Source of the DNA: an uncultured Bacilli bacterium
GTDB lineage: Bacteria > Bacillota_I > Bacilli_A > RF39 > UBA660
Direction: 5' to 3'
Length of the DNA: 27,941 bases
NCBI GenBank assembly: GCA_934148875.1
Contig: CAKPDJ010000015.1
Location: forward strand, 1 to 27,941
This document shows, one piece after another, positions 6,441 through 14,360 of this stretch. The number at the start of each line of letters is the position of its first letter. Position 1 is the first letter of the stretch. The notes below the pieces were generated by a model. The model did no database searches, had not been told where the DNA came from, and saw nothing but the letters and a program-made list of their open reading frames with translations. The translations under genes and the position numbers were made by a program.

Positions 6441-6504
6441 TCATTATAGAGTAATAAATTACCTGAAAAATATAGGCTTATAAAAACGTCTATCAACTTC
6501 CCAA

Positions 6505-6533
6505 TTTACATCTATCTAAAACCGTGTTATAAT
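6505..6533 (+). promoter_or_regulatory. Promoter of the small membrane protein gene
   Basis: TTTACA (6505-6510), 17-base spacer, TATAAT (6528-6533), with TG one base upstream of the -10. Initiation is predicted near 6540, giving a leader of about 18 bases. Confidence 0.75.
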
Positions 6534-6557
6534 TTCTATAGAATAAGGGGAGATAGT

Positions 6558-6884
6558 ATGATACATTTTTTTAGAGATATATTAAGTGGTCCTTTATATA
6601 TTATTATTTCCATTTTAGCTCTTTTCTTTATTATGGCAATCATTGGTTTCTTAATGGAAAGAAAAAAACTAGAAGAGGAAAAAAATGCCCATGTAGCAGT
6701 TATTAGCAACAAAATACCAGAACAAAAAAAAGAACAACCAGTAACACCAATTGCTCCAGTATCTATGGAAAATTTACCAAAAGAGCAACCACAACCATTG
6801 AGTGATATACCTGCTACCAATAAATCATTAGAAGTAAAAGACCCTGTAATTATTTTTGAAGATCCAGATCAAAAAAAAGAATAA
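6558..6884 (+). CDS. Small single-pass membrane protein, function unknown
   Basis: A 108-residue protein whose N-terminus holds one membrane helix (about residues 11-32, LYIIISILALFFIMAIIGFL), followed by a charged juxtamembrane stretch (ERKKLEEEKN) and a Pro/Gln/Glu-rich, low-complexity tail that is probably unstructured. GGGGAGAT (6547-6554) supports the ATG at 6558, and a strong promoter lies at 6505-6533. It is close upstream of cdaA but has its own promoter, and cdaA has another in the 70-base gap, so co-regulation is possible but not required. The sequence shows no catalytic motif. Homologues in related Bacilli may exist but I cannot name a family. Confidence 0.7.
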   Translation: MIHFFRDILSGPLYIIISILALFFIMAIIGFLMERKKLEEEKNAHVAVISNKIPEQKKEQPVTPIAPVSMENLPKEQPQPLSDIPATNKSLEVKDPVIIFEDPDQKKE

Positions 6885-6894
6885 ACATGGCAAT

Positions 6895-6923
6895 TTGCAT
6901 GACTTTTTTTTATTTGATATAAT
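6895..6923 (+). promoter_or_regulatory. cdaA promoter
   Basis: TTGCAT (6895-6900), 17-base spacer, TATAAT (6918-6923). The -35 box overlaps a weak hairpin/T-tract (about 6888-6912) that may end the previous transcript. Confidence 0.7.
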
Positions 6924-6954
6924 AGTTAATGTTTAAGAAAGGAAAAGTATAAGT

Positions 6955-7779
6955 ATGACATTGGATAGTATTATCACGATTATAAAAAAAATAATTGATA
7001 TATCATTAGTTTGGTTAGCAATATATTATATATTAAAAAACATTCGTAACAACGTAAAATTAACATTATTATTTAAGGGAGTAGCCATTATTTTAGTATT
7101 AAAAGTTGTTAGTAGTTGGTTAGGTCTAACTACAATAGGTTTATTACTAGAATATGTAATCATGTGGGGACCACTTGCTTTAATTATAATATTTCAACCA
7201 GAAATACGTAATGTATTAGAGCAAATAGGTAAAACCCAATTATTAGGTAGACATAAAATTTTAACAGTAGATGAAAGAGAGCGTTTAGTATATGAAATAG
7301 TAAATGCCGTTGAATACTTAAGAAAAGCAAGAATTGGAGCTCTTATCGTTTTAGAAAGAGATATTAGTTTAGCTAATTATATAGAAAAAGCTAAAAAAGT
7401 TTATGCTGATTTATCAAGCGACTTATTAATATCAATTTTCTTTCCAAACAACCCACTTCATGATGGTGGTGTTATCATTCAAGGTGACCGCATAAGTTGT
7501 GCTGGTGCAGTATTCCCAACAAGCAACAGTTCTAAAGTAAATAAAAAATTTGGTACACGTCATAGAGCAGCACTTGGAATTACCGAAGAAAGTGATGCTA
7601 TAAGTATTGTAGTATCAGAAGAAACTGGTAGAGTATCAATAGCTGTTAAAGGTGAACTTTTCTATAATCTATCAATCGATGATGTACGTATGATGCTAAT
7701 AGATGAATTAAGACCAAAACAAGAAGAAGACTATTTAGAAGAAATAGAAGAGGAAGATATTTATGAAGAAAATAAGTAA
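6955..7779 (+). CDS. cdaA: Diadenylate cyclase CdaA (c-di-AMP synthase)
   Basis: CdaA condenses two ATP into cyclic di-AMP at the membrane; this messenger controls potassium and osmolyte transport and wall homeostasis. The 274-residue protein has three N-terminal membrane helices (about residues 5-80), a linker helix, and a DAC domain from about 100. The catalytic signatures are PLHDGG at 167-172 and GTRHRAALG at 200-208. The first usually reads DGA; here it is DGG, a small-residue change unlikely to abolish activity. The tail (255-274) is strongly acidic. AAAGGAAA (6937-6944) serves the ATG at 6955. The gene overlaps cdaR by 17 bases, the usual pairing in Firmicutes, so the two are translationally coupled. 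Confidence 0.96.
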   Translation: MTLDSIITIIKKIIDISLVWLAIYYILKNIRNNVKLTLLFKGVAIILVLKVVSSWLGLTTIGLLLEYVIMWGPLALIIIFQPEIRNVLEQIGKTQLLGRHKILTVDERERLVYEIVNAVEYLRKARIGALIVLERDISLANYIEKAKKVYADLSSDLLISIFFPNNPLHDGGVIIQGDRISCAGAVFPTSNSSKVNKKFGTRHRAALGITEESDAISIVVSEETGRVSIAVKGELFYNLSIDDVRMMLIDELRPKQEEDYLEEIEEEDIYEENK

Positions 7780-9112
7780 AAAAATAATTTTATTTTTTGA
7801 TAAATGGTTAATAACTCCAATTACTAAATTCATTCTATTTATCACAGATTTTATTAAACATAATGGTCATGAAATTGAAAAATTCATCAATAAAAAACAG
7901 ACATTAATAGTTTTATCATTAATATTTGCCTTTTTAGTATTCTTTATTGTAGACCAAAGTTCAGATACCATTCTAAATAAAAGTGCTGAAGTATTATATA
8001 ATCAACCAGTAGTAGCTGAATATAATGAAGAAGCATATGTAATAGAAGGTTTACCTACTAGTGTAGATGTTACTCTAATTGGTAGAACTTCTGATTTATA
8101 TCTAGCTAGACAATATACATCTAATTTAAGTATTTCTGTTGATTTAAGAGGATTAACGCCAGGTAGTCATAAAGTCAAATTAAATTATACTCAAGGATTA
8201 AAAGCACTAAAATCAATTGATTACAAAATTGATCCTTCAACAGCTAATATAGTGGTATACGAAAAAGTATCAGAAACAAGAGAACTTGATTATGATATTT
8301 TACATAGAGATAAACTTGATACAACATTAGTGCTTGATAGTGTAGACTTAAGTAGAAATGATGTTATTATTAAAGGTGCAAGTTATAAATTAAAACAAGT
8401 AGCTACAGTTAAAGCTTTAGTTGATATTGATAACATTAGTAATCCAAAAGCTGGAACGTTCACATTAAAAGAAATACCATTAATTGCTTATGATTCTGAT
8501 GGACTTCCAGTTGAGGGAATAGAAATTGTTCCAACAAGCATTAATGCTCAAATTAAAATAACTTCACCAAGTAAAGAAGTACCACTACAAGTTATTCCTA
8601 CTGGAGAAGTAGCATTTGGTAAATCAATTAAAGAATTTTCAACTTCAATTTCTAAGGTTACTATTTATGGTGAAGAAAGCATAATAAGTGCTATTGATTC
8701 AATACCAGTTAAAATTGATGTAACTAACTTATCAAGTGACAAAACATTTAAAGTTAATATCGAAAAACCAGCTGGTGTTCGTAATATAAGTAGTAAGACG
8801 GTAACTGTAAAAGTATCAATGGATGAAGTAATTACTAAAAATTTTGATAATCGTAATATTTCAATCGTTAATCTAGATTCTAATTATAAAGCATATGCTG
8901 TATCACAAGAAGATAGTAGTGTCACAGTAGTTGTAAAAGGTAGTAGCAATGTTGTTAATGCTCTAGACCCTAATACTATTCAAGCAACTGTTGATTTATC
9001 AGGATATGGTCCTGGTGAATATGAAGTCGAAGTAAAAGTAACAGGAAACGATTTAAAATTAACTTACGAATCTAAAACCAAAAAAGTAAAAATTAAAATA
9101 GAACAAAAATAA
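7763..9112 (+). CDS. cdaR: CdaA regulator CdaR (YbbR-domain protein)
   Basis: CdaR is the extracytoplasmic partner that tunes diadenylate cyclase activity through the membrane. This 449-residue protein has an amphipathic N-terminus, one membrane helix (about 47-65, LIVLSLIFAFLVFFIV), and then a long extracellular part containing what appear to be four YbbR repeats (roughly 75-165, 175-265, 275-350, 355-447). The repeats share patterns such as VDLRGLTPGSHKVKL and VDLSGYGPGEYEVEV. Its start lies inside the end of cdaA. In many Firmicutes glmM follows directly, but here a strong bidirectional terminator and a convergent gene follow, so the operon is only two genes long. Confidence 0.93.
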   Translation: MKKISKKIILFFDKWLITPITKFILFITDFIKHNGHEIEKFINKKQTLIVLSLIFAFLVFFIVDQSSDTILNKSAEVLYNQPVVAEYNEEAYVIEGLPTSVDVTLIGRTSDLYLARQYTSNLSISVDLRGLTPGSHKVKLNYTQGLKALKSIDYKIDPSTANIVVYEKVSETRELDYDILHRDKLDTTLVLDSVDLSRNDVIIKGASYKLKQVATVKALVDIDNISNPKAGTFTLKEIPLIAYDSDGLPVEGIEIVPTSINAQIKITSPSKEVPLQVIPTGEVAFGKSIKEFSTSISKVTIYGEESIISAIDSIPVKIDVTNLSSDKTFKVNIEKPAGVRNISSKTVTVKVSMDEVITKNFDNRNISIVNLDSNYKAYAVSQEDSSVTVVVKGSSNVVNALDPNTIQATVDLSGYGPGEYEVEVKVTGNDLKLTYESKTKKVKIKIEQK

Positions 9113-9137
9113 AAGTACTGACGTCAGTACTTTTTTT
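9111..9137. terminator. Bidirectional intrinsic terminator between convergent genes
   Basis: AGTACTGAC (9114-9122) and GTCAGTACT (9123-9131) form a perfect palindrome flanked by A-tracts on the left and T-tracts on the right, so either strand yields a GC-containing stem followed by U residues. It serves cdaR on the plus strand and the DUF378 gene on the minus strand. Confidence 0.85.
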
Positions 9138-9330
9138 ATTCATAATCATTAAATAATAAGCTAATATCAATAACTCCAGCAATACCAACTAAAACATAAA
9201 CGATTTTAGTTATAACATTATCAGCTCCAAATAATGTAGAGACTAAATTAAAATCAAATAATCCAACAAGTCCCCAATTAATTGCCCCAATTATTACTAA
9301 AGCCAAAGCTACTTTTTGTAATGTTTGCAT
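9136..9330 (-). CDS. DUF378 family small membrane protein
   Basis: The 64-residue product starts at the ATG complementary to 9328-9330, preceded by AGGAGG with a five-base spacer on the minus strand; the frame extends upstream to 9369 but has no ribosome site there. It shows the DUF378 (YuzA-like) pattern: LVIIGAINWGLVGLFDFNLV (about residues 11-30), a short polar link, and a second helix VYVLVGIAGVIDISLL (44-59). This predicts two membrane helices and no enzymatic motif. Family function is unknown. It is convergent with cdaR and divergent from the lipoprotein gene. Confidence 0.85.
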   Translation of the reverse strand: MQTLQKVALALVIIGAINWGLVGLFDFNLVSTLFGADNVITKIVYVLVGIAGVIDISLLFNDYE

Positions 9331-9381
9331 AAAATCCTCCTTTTCTTTTCTCAGTATTAGCATAATCACTTTTTAATAAAA

Positions 9382-9393
9382 TATTCATGAATA
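9382..9393. repeat. Palindrome in a divergent intergenic region
   Basis: TATTCATGAATA is a perfect 12-base palindrome, and its ATGAAT half recurs inverted as ATTCAT at 9405-9410. It lies between the divergent DUF378 and lipoprotein genes, where an operator would be plausible. In such A+T-rich DNA chance occurrence is also possible. Confidence 0.3.
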
Positions 9394-9441
9394 ATGAAAA
9401 TTTTAATTCATAGTATTAAATGAAGGAAAAGAGGAGTGAAT

Positions 9442-10440
9442 ATGAAAAAATATTTTTTAGTTATATTAATTATATGTTGTTGTTTTATTACAGGATGTTT
9501 TGGGAATAATAAAGATGATGCATTAAAAGAAATCAAAAAGAAATATGACAATTTAAAATCATATCAATTAACAGGTAATTTAGAAATTGTAAACAATGAT
9601 GATACTTATAACTATGATGTTAAAGTTGTATATCAAAAGAAAGACAAATACTATGTCAGTTTAAAAAATCGTAGTAATAACCATGAGCAAATTATTTTAA
9701 AAAATGATGATGGAGTATATGTTTTAACACCATCACTTAATAAAAGCTTTAAGTTCCAAAGTGATTGGCCACATAATAATTCTCAAGTATATTTAATTCA
9801 ATCTATTTTGGATGATATCTTAGATGATGAAGAAAGAAGTTTAATTGAAGATGAAAACTCATACATTTTTACTACTAATGTAAATTATCCAAATAATCGT
9901 AAATTAGTAAAACAAAAAGTAACTTTTGATAAAAAATTTAACTTACAAAAAGTTAGTGTAGTTGATGAAAATGATATTGGTCAAATGACTATGACTTTTG
10001 CTACTATTGATATTAGTCCAGATATTAACAATGATATCTTTGACTTAAATAAAATAATGGGAACAACAGATAATAATACTAAAGAAGAAACAACAAGTAG
10101 TTTAGATGATATTATATATCCACTTTATATTCCAACAGGAACAACATTATCATCACAAGAAAAAATAGCTAAAACTAATGGCGAACGTGTAATAATGACT
10201 TTTGAAGGTGAAAAACCATTCCTTTTAGTAGAAGAAACAGCTAGTATAGAAGAAGAATTTTCTATTATCCCAACCTATGGTGAACCATACTTATTAATTG
10301 ATACAGTTGGAGCATTAACAGATAGTTCTATAACTTGGAGTAGTAATGGTGTAGATTATTATTTAGTATCAGATGTAATGAGTCAAGATGAACTATTAGA
10401 TATTGCTAGAAGTGTAAATGTAATTCCAACTATGAAATAA
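9442..10440 (+). CDS. GerS/YdcC-like LolA-fold lipoprotein with DUF4367
   Basis: The start is ATG 9442, five bases after GAGGAG; an in-frame GTG at 9436 overlaps that site. The protein (332 residues) has a lipoprotein signal with lipobox ITGC, so Cys19 would be lipidated and the protein anchored outside the membrane. Residues about 25-200 have the alternating strand pattern of LolA-fold sporulation lipoproteins such as YdcC and GerS (for example YQLTGNLEIV and LKNDDGVYVLTPSLNKSF), and the C-terminal part (about 220-332, YPLYIPTGTTL onward) resembles DUF4367. GerS family members act in spore cortex modification and germination, consistent with sigG in this window, but similar lipoproteins also occur in non-sporulators. 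Single-gene unit closed by a terminator. Confidence 0.75.
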   Translation: MKKYFLVILIICCCFITGCFGNNKDDALKEIKKKYDNLKSYQLTGNLEIVNNDDTYNYDVKVVYQKKDKYYVSLKNRSNNHEQIILKNDDGVYVLTPSLNKSFKFQSDWPHNNSQVYLIQSILDDILDDEERSLIEDENSYIFTTNVNYPNNRKLVKQKVTFDKKFNLQKVSVVDENDIGQMTMTFATIDISPDINNDIFDLNKIMGTTDNNTKEETTSSLDDIIYPLYIPTGTTLSSQEKIAKTNGERVIMTFEGEKPFLLVEETASIEEEFSIIPTYGEPYLLIDTVGALTDSSITWSSNGVDYYLVSDVMSQDELLDIARSVNVIPTMK

Positions 10441-10450
10441 TAATGAATAT

Positions 10451-10478
10451 AACCACAATAAATATGTTGTGGTTTTTA
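10451..10478 (+). terminator. Intrinsic terminator
   Basis: AACCACAA (10451-10458) and TTGTGGTT (10467-10474) form an 8-bp stem with an 8-nt loop, followed by TTT. It ends the lipoprotein transcript. Confidence 0.8.
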
Positions 10479-10499
10479 ATTTAAACAAATAGTTTAATA

Positions 10500-10528
10500 T
10501 TGACTATAAGATAATAAAATAATATAAT
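10500..10528 (+). promoter_or_regulatory. Promoter of the zinc-ribbon/AAA+ operon
   Basis: TTGACT (10500-10505), exact 17-base spacer, TATAAT (10523-10528). Predicted initiation near 10535 leaves about 215 nt of untranslated leader before the ATG at 10750, far longer than other leaders here except the T-box. Confidence 0.8.
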
Positions 10529-10552
10529 GAACTTGTAAATGAAATATGGTTG

Positions 10553-10725
10553 CTAAGAGATTTACTTAGAAAATAACTGGATATATAATTTTTTGTTATT
10601 CTCTATGGTTATTCTTAATAACTATATTTTTTCTTTTGAAAAAAAGGAAAATAATCATAATTGATATTAGCCTTACTTTATATAGTACTTTAAATCATTA
10701 TCGAGTTTTTAAGTAAATCTCTTAG
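10553..10725 (+). promoter_or_regulatory. Structured 5' leader closed by a 16-bp inverted repeat
   Basis: CTAAGAGATTTACTTA (10553-10568) is the perfect reverse complement of 10710-10725. Between the arms lie 141 bases with further hairpin potential: AATAAC with GTTATT (about 10572-10600), GTTATT with AATAAC (about 10609-10622), and a T-run/A-run stem (about 10627-10647). The closing arm ends just before the AAGGTAGGGAG ribosome site. A terminal helix enclosing a multi-hairpin core next to a ribosome site is the architecture of cis-regulatory RNAs. A small inverted-repeat transposon is the alternative. I recognise no known riboswitch consensus. Confidence 0.5.
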
Positions 10726-10749
10726 AAACTTAAGGTAGGGAGTATAATT

Positions 10750-12003
10750 ATGAAAAAGAGTGCTGTAAAAGAATACGATGTTGAAATCAAATACAATAAT
10801 AAGATAGAAAAAGGAAAACTTCAGTTAGAAGAAAATGAAATAGTTGTAGAAACAGATGAGGCTATAATCGAAATTACTTATAGTGATATTAATAAAAGAA
10901 GTTTTAGTTCAAAGAAAGGGTTAGAATTAAAAACTACAGATTATGATTTTTGTATTAATGGTAAAGAAATAGCTGAAATAAATGATAAAGTAAAATCAGA
11001 ACTAAAAGAAGAAAATGACATAAATAAAGAAGAAACAAAAAATATTACCATTTCAGATGATGAAATTCTGCAAGAAGTACTTAAAAGATTTAATGAATTC
11101 AATGAAAAATATTCCAGTATATTTATATTAAATCATGAGTTCAAAGGACTATATGATCAACAACTTGATAAAGACGATTATGAAGGAGTTATCTCTTTAA
11201 TAAAAATGGTAACTCAACAATTTTATTTAAGTATGCTTGTATATATTTATAATAATGTTGATAATAGTGAAAAAACCATTGAGTTTTTTAAAAACTTATA
11301 CCCAACACTTGTCTGCAAAGAATTATTAGAAAGTAAAGAATTAATAACTAAAGGAAGCTTGGATAAATATCCCGAATTTTTAAGTGATATTATGTCTTTA
11401 TGTATAAGAATGAAAAGTCATCGAAGTGCAGAACTAAAAAATAAAGAGCAAATAGACGAAACATTATATGACCTATATGATGAATTTGAACCCTATATGC
11501 TATTTTTAGAAGAATCATATAATAACTATGTTAACCCTGAAAATAAATTAAATATTATGTTAGATCATAAAGCTAATGATATTGATCAAAATAAAAAAGA
11601 TGCATTCAAATATACATTTTTTGCTTACTATACTCCAATTATACTAATTGCCATAATGATTTTCATGTTTCTTGTCGAAATATGTGGAGATGGCGGTATC
11701 ATTACGAGCGGTGGTTGGTTTTCGGTTTTTATTTTTATTGTATTACTTGTTTGGATAGGAATTGGTCATGATAGTAAAAGACTAACATGTAAGTATTGCG
11801 GTAAATTTGATTCACTAAAATTAACTTCAGATGAGATAATCGAAAGTAGAGATACTTGGAGTACTCAAACTGTATATGATTCTAATAATAGACCTTATCA
11901 AAAGCAAGTAGCAGTTAGAATTGATACACATGAAAGACATTATACATGTAGTAACTGCCATAATGAAATAATAAGAATTGAAGACGAGGAACATAAACTA
12001 TGA
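10750..12003 (+). CDS. Membrane protein with C-terminal split zinc ribbon, function unknown
   Basis: A 417-residue protein of no family I can name. Residues 1-80 form a beta-rich domain (alternating strands, EYDVEIKYNNKIEKGKLQL), possibly a small sensor or PH-like module. A Lys/Glu-rich linker follows, then a helical domain (about 100-275), two membrane helices (about 290-310 and 323-340), and a cytoplasmic-type zinc ribbon built from C347/C350 and C400/C403 separated by about 50 residues. AAGGTAGGGAG (10731-10741) supports the ATG. The stop codon overlaps the next gene's start in ATGA, so the two are translationally coupled and the products probably act together. A long structured leader precedes the gene. 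Confidence 0.75.
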   Translation: MKKSAVKEYDVEIKYNNKIEKGKLQLEENEIVVETDEAIIEITYSDINKRSFSSKKGLELKTTDYDFCINGKEIAEINDKVKSELKEENDINKEETKNITISDDEILQEVLKRFNEFNEKYSSIFILNHEFKGLYDQQLDKDDYEGVISLIKMVTQQFYLSMLVYIYNNVDNSEKTIEFFKNLYPTLVCKELLESKELITKGSLDKYPEFLSDIMSLCIRMKSHRSAELKNKEQIDETLYDLYDEFEPYMLFLEESYNNYVNPENKLNIMLDHKANDIDQNKKDAFKYTFFAYYTPIILIAIMIFMFLVEICGDGGIITSGGWFSVFIFIVLLVWIGIGHDSKRLTCKYCGKFDSLKLTSDEIIESRDTWSTQTVYDSNNRPYQKQVAVRIDTHERHYTCSNCHNEIIRIEDEEHKL

Positions 12004-13181
12004 TAACACCAGGCGAAGCGAAGGAAAGTTATAATTGGATTTATAATAATACAGTTAATAAAGAAGATGAAAAAGATATAACAGATTTGTGTGTCTTTTT
12101 TAGTATTTATAGAAAAAACTATCAAGTAAATATGGATAAACTAGAATTTATTATTGGTGAAGACAAACTAAATATTGATAACAAAAAAATAAAAAATAAT
12201 GAATTATTTGTACTAGATAGTTATAAAAAATGGATATCTAAAAATTCAGAATTAAAATACATGTATTTATTAAGATTAAAGAATATATTATCTTACATAA
12301 GCACAGATGAAATTGGAATAGAAGAAACTATTAAATTATATGATAATGAAGAACTTTTCATTAAATGTCAGAAAGAAGAACAAGATTTAATTATAAAAGA
12401 AAAGCTAGAAAATTTAATAGGACTAGATAATGTTAAAAAGGAAATCTATAATCTTCAGAATTTAGCATTAGTCAATCAAAAACGTAGAAGTCAAGGATTA
12501 AAAGCTAATACAGTAGCTATGCATATGGTATTTAGTGGCTCACCAGGAACAGGAAAAACAACCGTTGCTAGAATTATTGGTGAAATATATTATAGTTTAG
12601 GAATTATAAGTAAAAAAGATGTGAGGGAAGTAGCTAGGGAAGATTTAGTAGCAGAATATTTAGGACAATCCGAAATAAAAACCAAAAAAGTATTAGAAGA
12701 AGCAAAGGGTGGCGTTTTATTCATAGATGAAGCATATTCATTATCAGAAGATGAGGATGAATATGGAAAAGCAGTTATTAATACTTTACTTAAATTTATG
12801 GAAGATAATCGTGACGATACGTTAATCATTGTTGCTGGTTATACAGATGAGATAAAAAAATTTATTAAATCAAATCCTGGACTAGAATCAAGATTTAATA
12901 CTTATTTAGATTTTCCCAACTATTCAACTAGTGAACTTATTTCTATACTGCAGTTAATTATAACTGAAAATGATTATAGTATCACTTCCGAAGAATTAAA
13001 TAAAATCAGTATTGAAATTGATAAAATAGATAAAAATGATAAATCCTTTTCCAATGCGAGGTATATTAGAAATTTATTTGAAAAAGCAATTAAAGTACAA
13101 TCTAGTAGGATAATACAAATTGATAATCCAACTAAAGATGATTTAATGAATTTAACTTTTGATGATTTCTTTAAGCAATAA
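12000..13181 (+). CDS. CbbX/SpoVK-like AAA+ ATPase
   Basis: The 393-residue protein has an N-terminal helical region (about 1-130) without recognised motifs and a AAA+ domain of the CbbX/SpoVK/EccA clade. Walker A is GSPGTGKT (180-187), the pore-loop-like YLGQS is at 220-224, Walker B VLFIDE at 239-244, the arginine-finger segment GLESRF at 294-299, and sensor-2 region NARYIRNLFEKA at 352-363. Members of this clade form hexamers that remodel protein complexes (Rubisco activation, type VII secretion, spore development). All catalytic residues appear present. The partner here is probably the membrane/zinc-ribbon protein encoded just upstream with a 4-base overlap. The N-terminal region may choose the substrate. 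Confidence 0.9.
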   Translation: MITPGEAKESYNWIYNNTVNKEDEKDITDLCVFFSIYRKNYQVNMDKLEFIIGEDKLNIDNKKIKNNELFVLDSYKKWISKNSELKYMYLLRLKNILSYISTDEIGIEETIKLYDNEELFIKCQKEEQDLIIKEKLENLIGLDNVKKEIYNLQNLALVNQKRRSQGLKANTVAMHMVFSGSPGTGKTTVARIIGEIYYSLGIISKKDVREVAREDLVAEYLGQSEIKTKKVLEEAKGGVLFIDEAYSLSEDEDEYGKAVINTLLKFMEDNRDDTLIIVAGYTDEIKKFIKSNPGLESRFNTYLDFPNYSTSELISILQLIITENDYSITSEELNKISIEIDKIDKNDKSFSNARYIRNLFEKAIKVQSSRIIQIDNPTKDDLMNLTFDDFFKQ

Positions 13182-13203
13182 CGGTAATCAACAATCTTTT
13201 TAT

Positions 13204-13232
13204 TTGCATTTTTATATAAATCATAATATAAT
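13204..13232 (+). promoter_or_regulatory. Promoter of the thioredoxin-like gene
   Basis: TTGCAT (13204-13209), 17-base spacer, TATAAT (13227-13232). Initiation near 13239 leaves a leader of about 12 bases. Confidence 0.7.
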
Positions 13233-13250
13233 TAGTATGTGGTGATAAAC

Positions 13251-13775
13251 ATGAAGAAAAAAACAAAAAGAAACTTATATAAGACAAATTCTAATAGTGA
13301 TATGGAATATTCAAAAGTTATCAAGATAACAATTGGTGTTGTTGTAGTTTTAGCATTAGTTTACTTTGTTACAGCTTTAGCTACAGGTGAAATTAAATTT
13401 AATAATAAGAAAAAAGTTGAAGAAACAGAAACCAGTATTCAATATGAAGAAATAATAGCTGGACAAATATTAAATAGAAATGATAAAGATTATTATGTTT
13501 TATTATTTAATTTTACTGATACTTATGCTAGTTACTATCTATCAATCAAAGATACTTATGTAAAGAAAGATAAAGCATTACCTGTTTATATAGTTGATTT
13601 AGAGAAAGATATTAATAAAGGAATAGTAGCAGAGGATAGCAAAAATATTAAAACTTATGTTGATAATGTTAATAGTTTAAAAGTATCTAATCCAACATTA
13701 ATTAGGATAAAAGATCACAAAGTAGTTCAAAGTATTGAAGATAGAGACAAAATTATCGAATTCTTTGAAAAATAG
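13251..13775 (+). CDS. Membrane-anchored thioredoxin-like protein lacking CxxC
   Basis: The ATG at 13251 lies after GGTGAT (13241-13246); an upstream in-frame GTG at 13239 overlaps that site. The 174-residue product has a basic N-terminus, one membrane helix (about 25-46, VIKITIGVVVVLALVYFVTAL) and an extracytoplasmic domain. That domain looks thioredoxin-fold-like: YYVLLFNFTD strand, ALPVYIVDLEKD, and NPTLIRIKDHKVVQSI, which mimics the cis-Pro and following strand. There is no Cys in the domain, so it cannot do disulfide chemistry and may be a binding or scaffold protein. Similar redox-dead proteins are widespread in Firmicutes. The domain call rests on secondary-structure pattern only. Confidence 0.65.
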   Translation: MKKKTKRNLYKTNSNSDMEYSKVIKITIGVVVVLALVYFVTALATGEIKFNNKKKVEETETSIQYEEIIAGQILNRNDKDYYVLLFNFTDTYASYYLSIKDTYVKKDKALPVYIVDLEKDINKGIVAEDSKNIKTYVDNVNSLKVSNPTLIRIKDHKVVQSIEDRDKIIEFFEK

Positions 13776-13828
13776 TAGTGAAAAAATTAATAAAAATATA
13801 AATTTGTGAATTTTTATATCAAAAATAC

Positions 13829-13857
13829 TTGCAAAGAATAAAAATATATAGTAGAAT
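13829..13857 (+). promoter_or_regulatory. tRNA-Ile promoter
   Basis: TTGCAA (13829-13834), 17-base spacer, TAGAAT (13852-13857). Confidence 0.7.
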
Positions 13858-13880
13858 GTAAATGTTCACAGATTTTAACT

Positions 13881-13957
<77 letters not shown>

Positions 13958-13971
13958 GTTATGTGATTTAA

Positions 13972-14000
13972 GGACTTATGTATTATAAGTTCTTTTTTTT
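13972..14000 (+). terminator. Intrinsic terminator after tRNA-Ile
   Basis: GGACTTAT (13972-13979) pairs with ATAAGTTC (13985-13992) with one G-U, followed by eight T. Confidence 0.85.
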
Positions 14001-14016
14001 AATAAAATTTTCAGTA

Positions 14017-14045
14017 TTGACATATTATATAAATAGGAATATAAT
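14017..14045 (+). promoter_or_regulatory. Consensus promoter of the T-box/asnS operon
   Basis: TTGACA (14017-14022), 17-base spacer, TATAAT (14040-14045): a perfect match to the vegetative consensus. Transcription should start near 14052. Confidence 0.9.
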
Positions 14046-14092
14046 CATTTCAATGACTTTGAAAAAGAAAAGTAATATTGAAAAATTTTATC

Positions 14093-14341
14093 AAGCGAGT
14101 TAGATATGGTGTGAGCTAACATAAAAATCAATATGAAGAACACTTTGGAGTTGCTTATGCGAAATAGAAAGTAGTGTAAGCCGGTAGTAACCGTTATCGT
14201 ATTACTAGATTTTATTAGAAATCGAAAGGGATCATAAAAATATACATTAAATTGTTTATGATAAATTGGGTGGCACCGCGGAAGACTAGTTTCGTCCCAT
14301 ACGTATCTTTTAATACGTTGGATATGAACTAGTCTTTTTAT
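14093..14341 (+). promoter_or_regulatory. T-box riboswitch, asparagine specifier
   Basis: The hallmark GGGTGGCACCGCG is at 14268-14280. AAGACTAGTT (14282-14291) and AACTAGTCTT (14327-14336) form the terminator stem with a T-tail; TTCGTCCCA between them supplies the antiterminator partner. Stem I runs from AAGC (14093) to GCTT (14156), and its specifier bulge reads GAAG-AAC-ACTT, making the codon AAC (14139-14141), Asn. Uncharged tRNA-Asn should stabilise the antiterminator and switch on the downstream genes, which include asnS. The specifier call agrees with the gene content, which strengthens both. Confidence 0.93.
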
Positions 14342-14360
14342 ATTTGAAAGGAGAATGTAT

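Noticed and set aside
6885..6912. Strong intrinsic terminator after the small membrane protein gene
   Set aside because: The stem (GCAA/TTGC) has almost no loop and few pairs; the T-tract is present but the hairpin is weak, so it is only mentioned with the cdaA promoter.
12001..12003. Alternative genetic code with TGA as Trp, suggested by the Tenericutes-like base composition
   Set aside because: TGA ends the gene at 10750-12003 exactly where the next gene's ATGA overlap requires a stop, and Trp is written TGG throughout.
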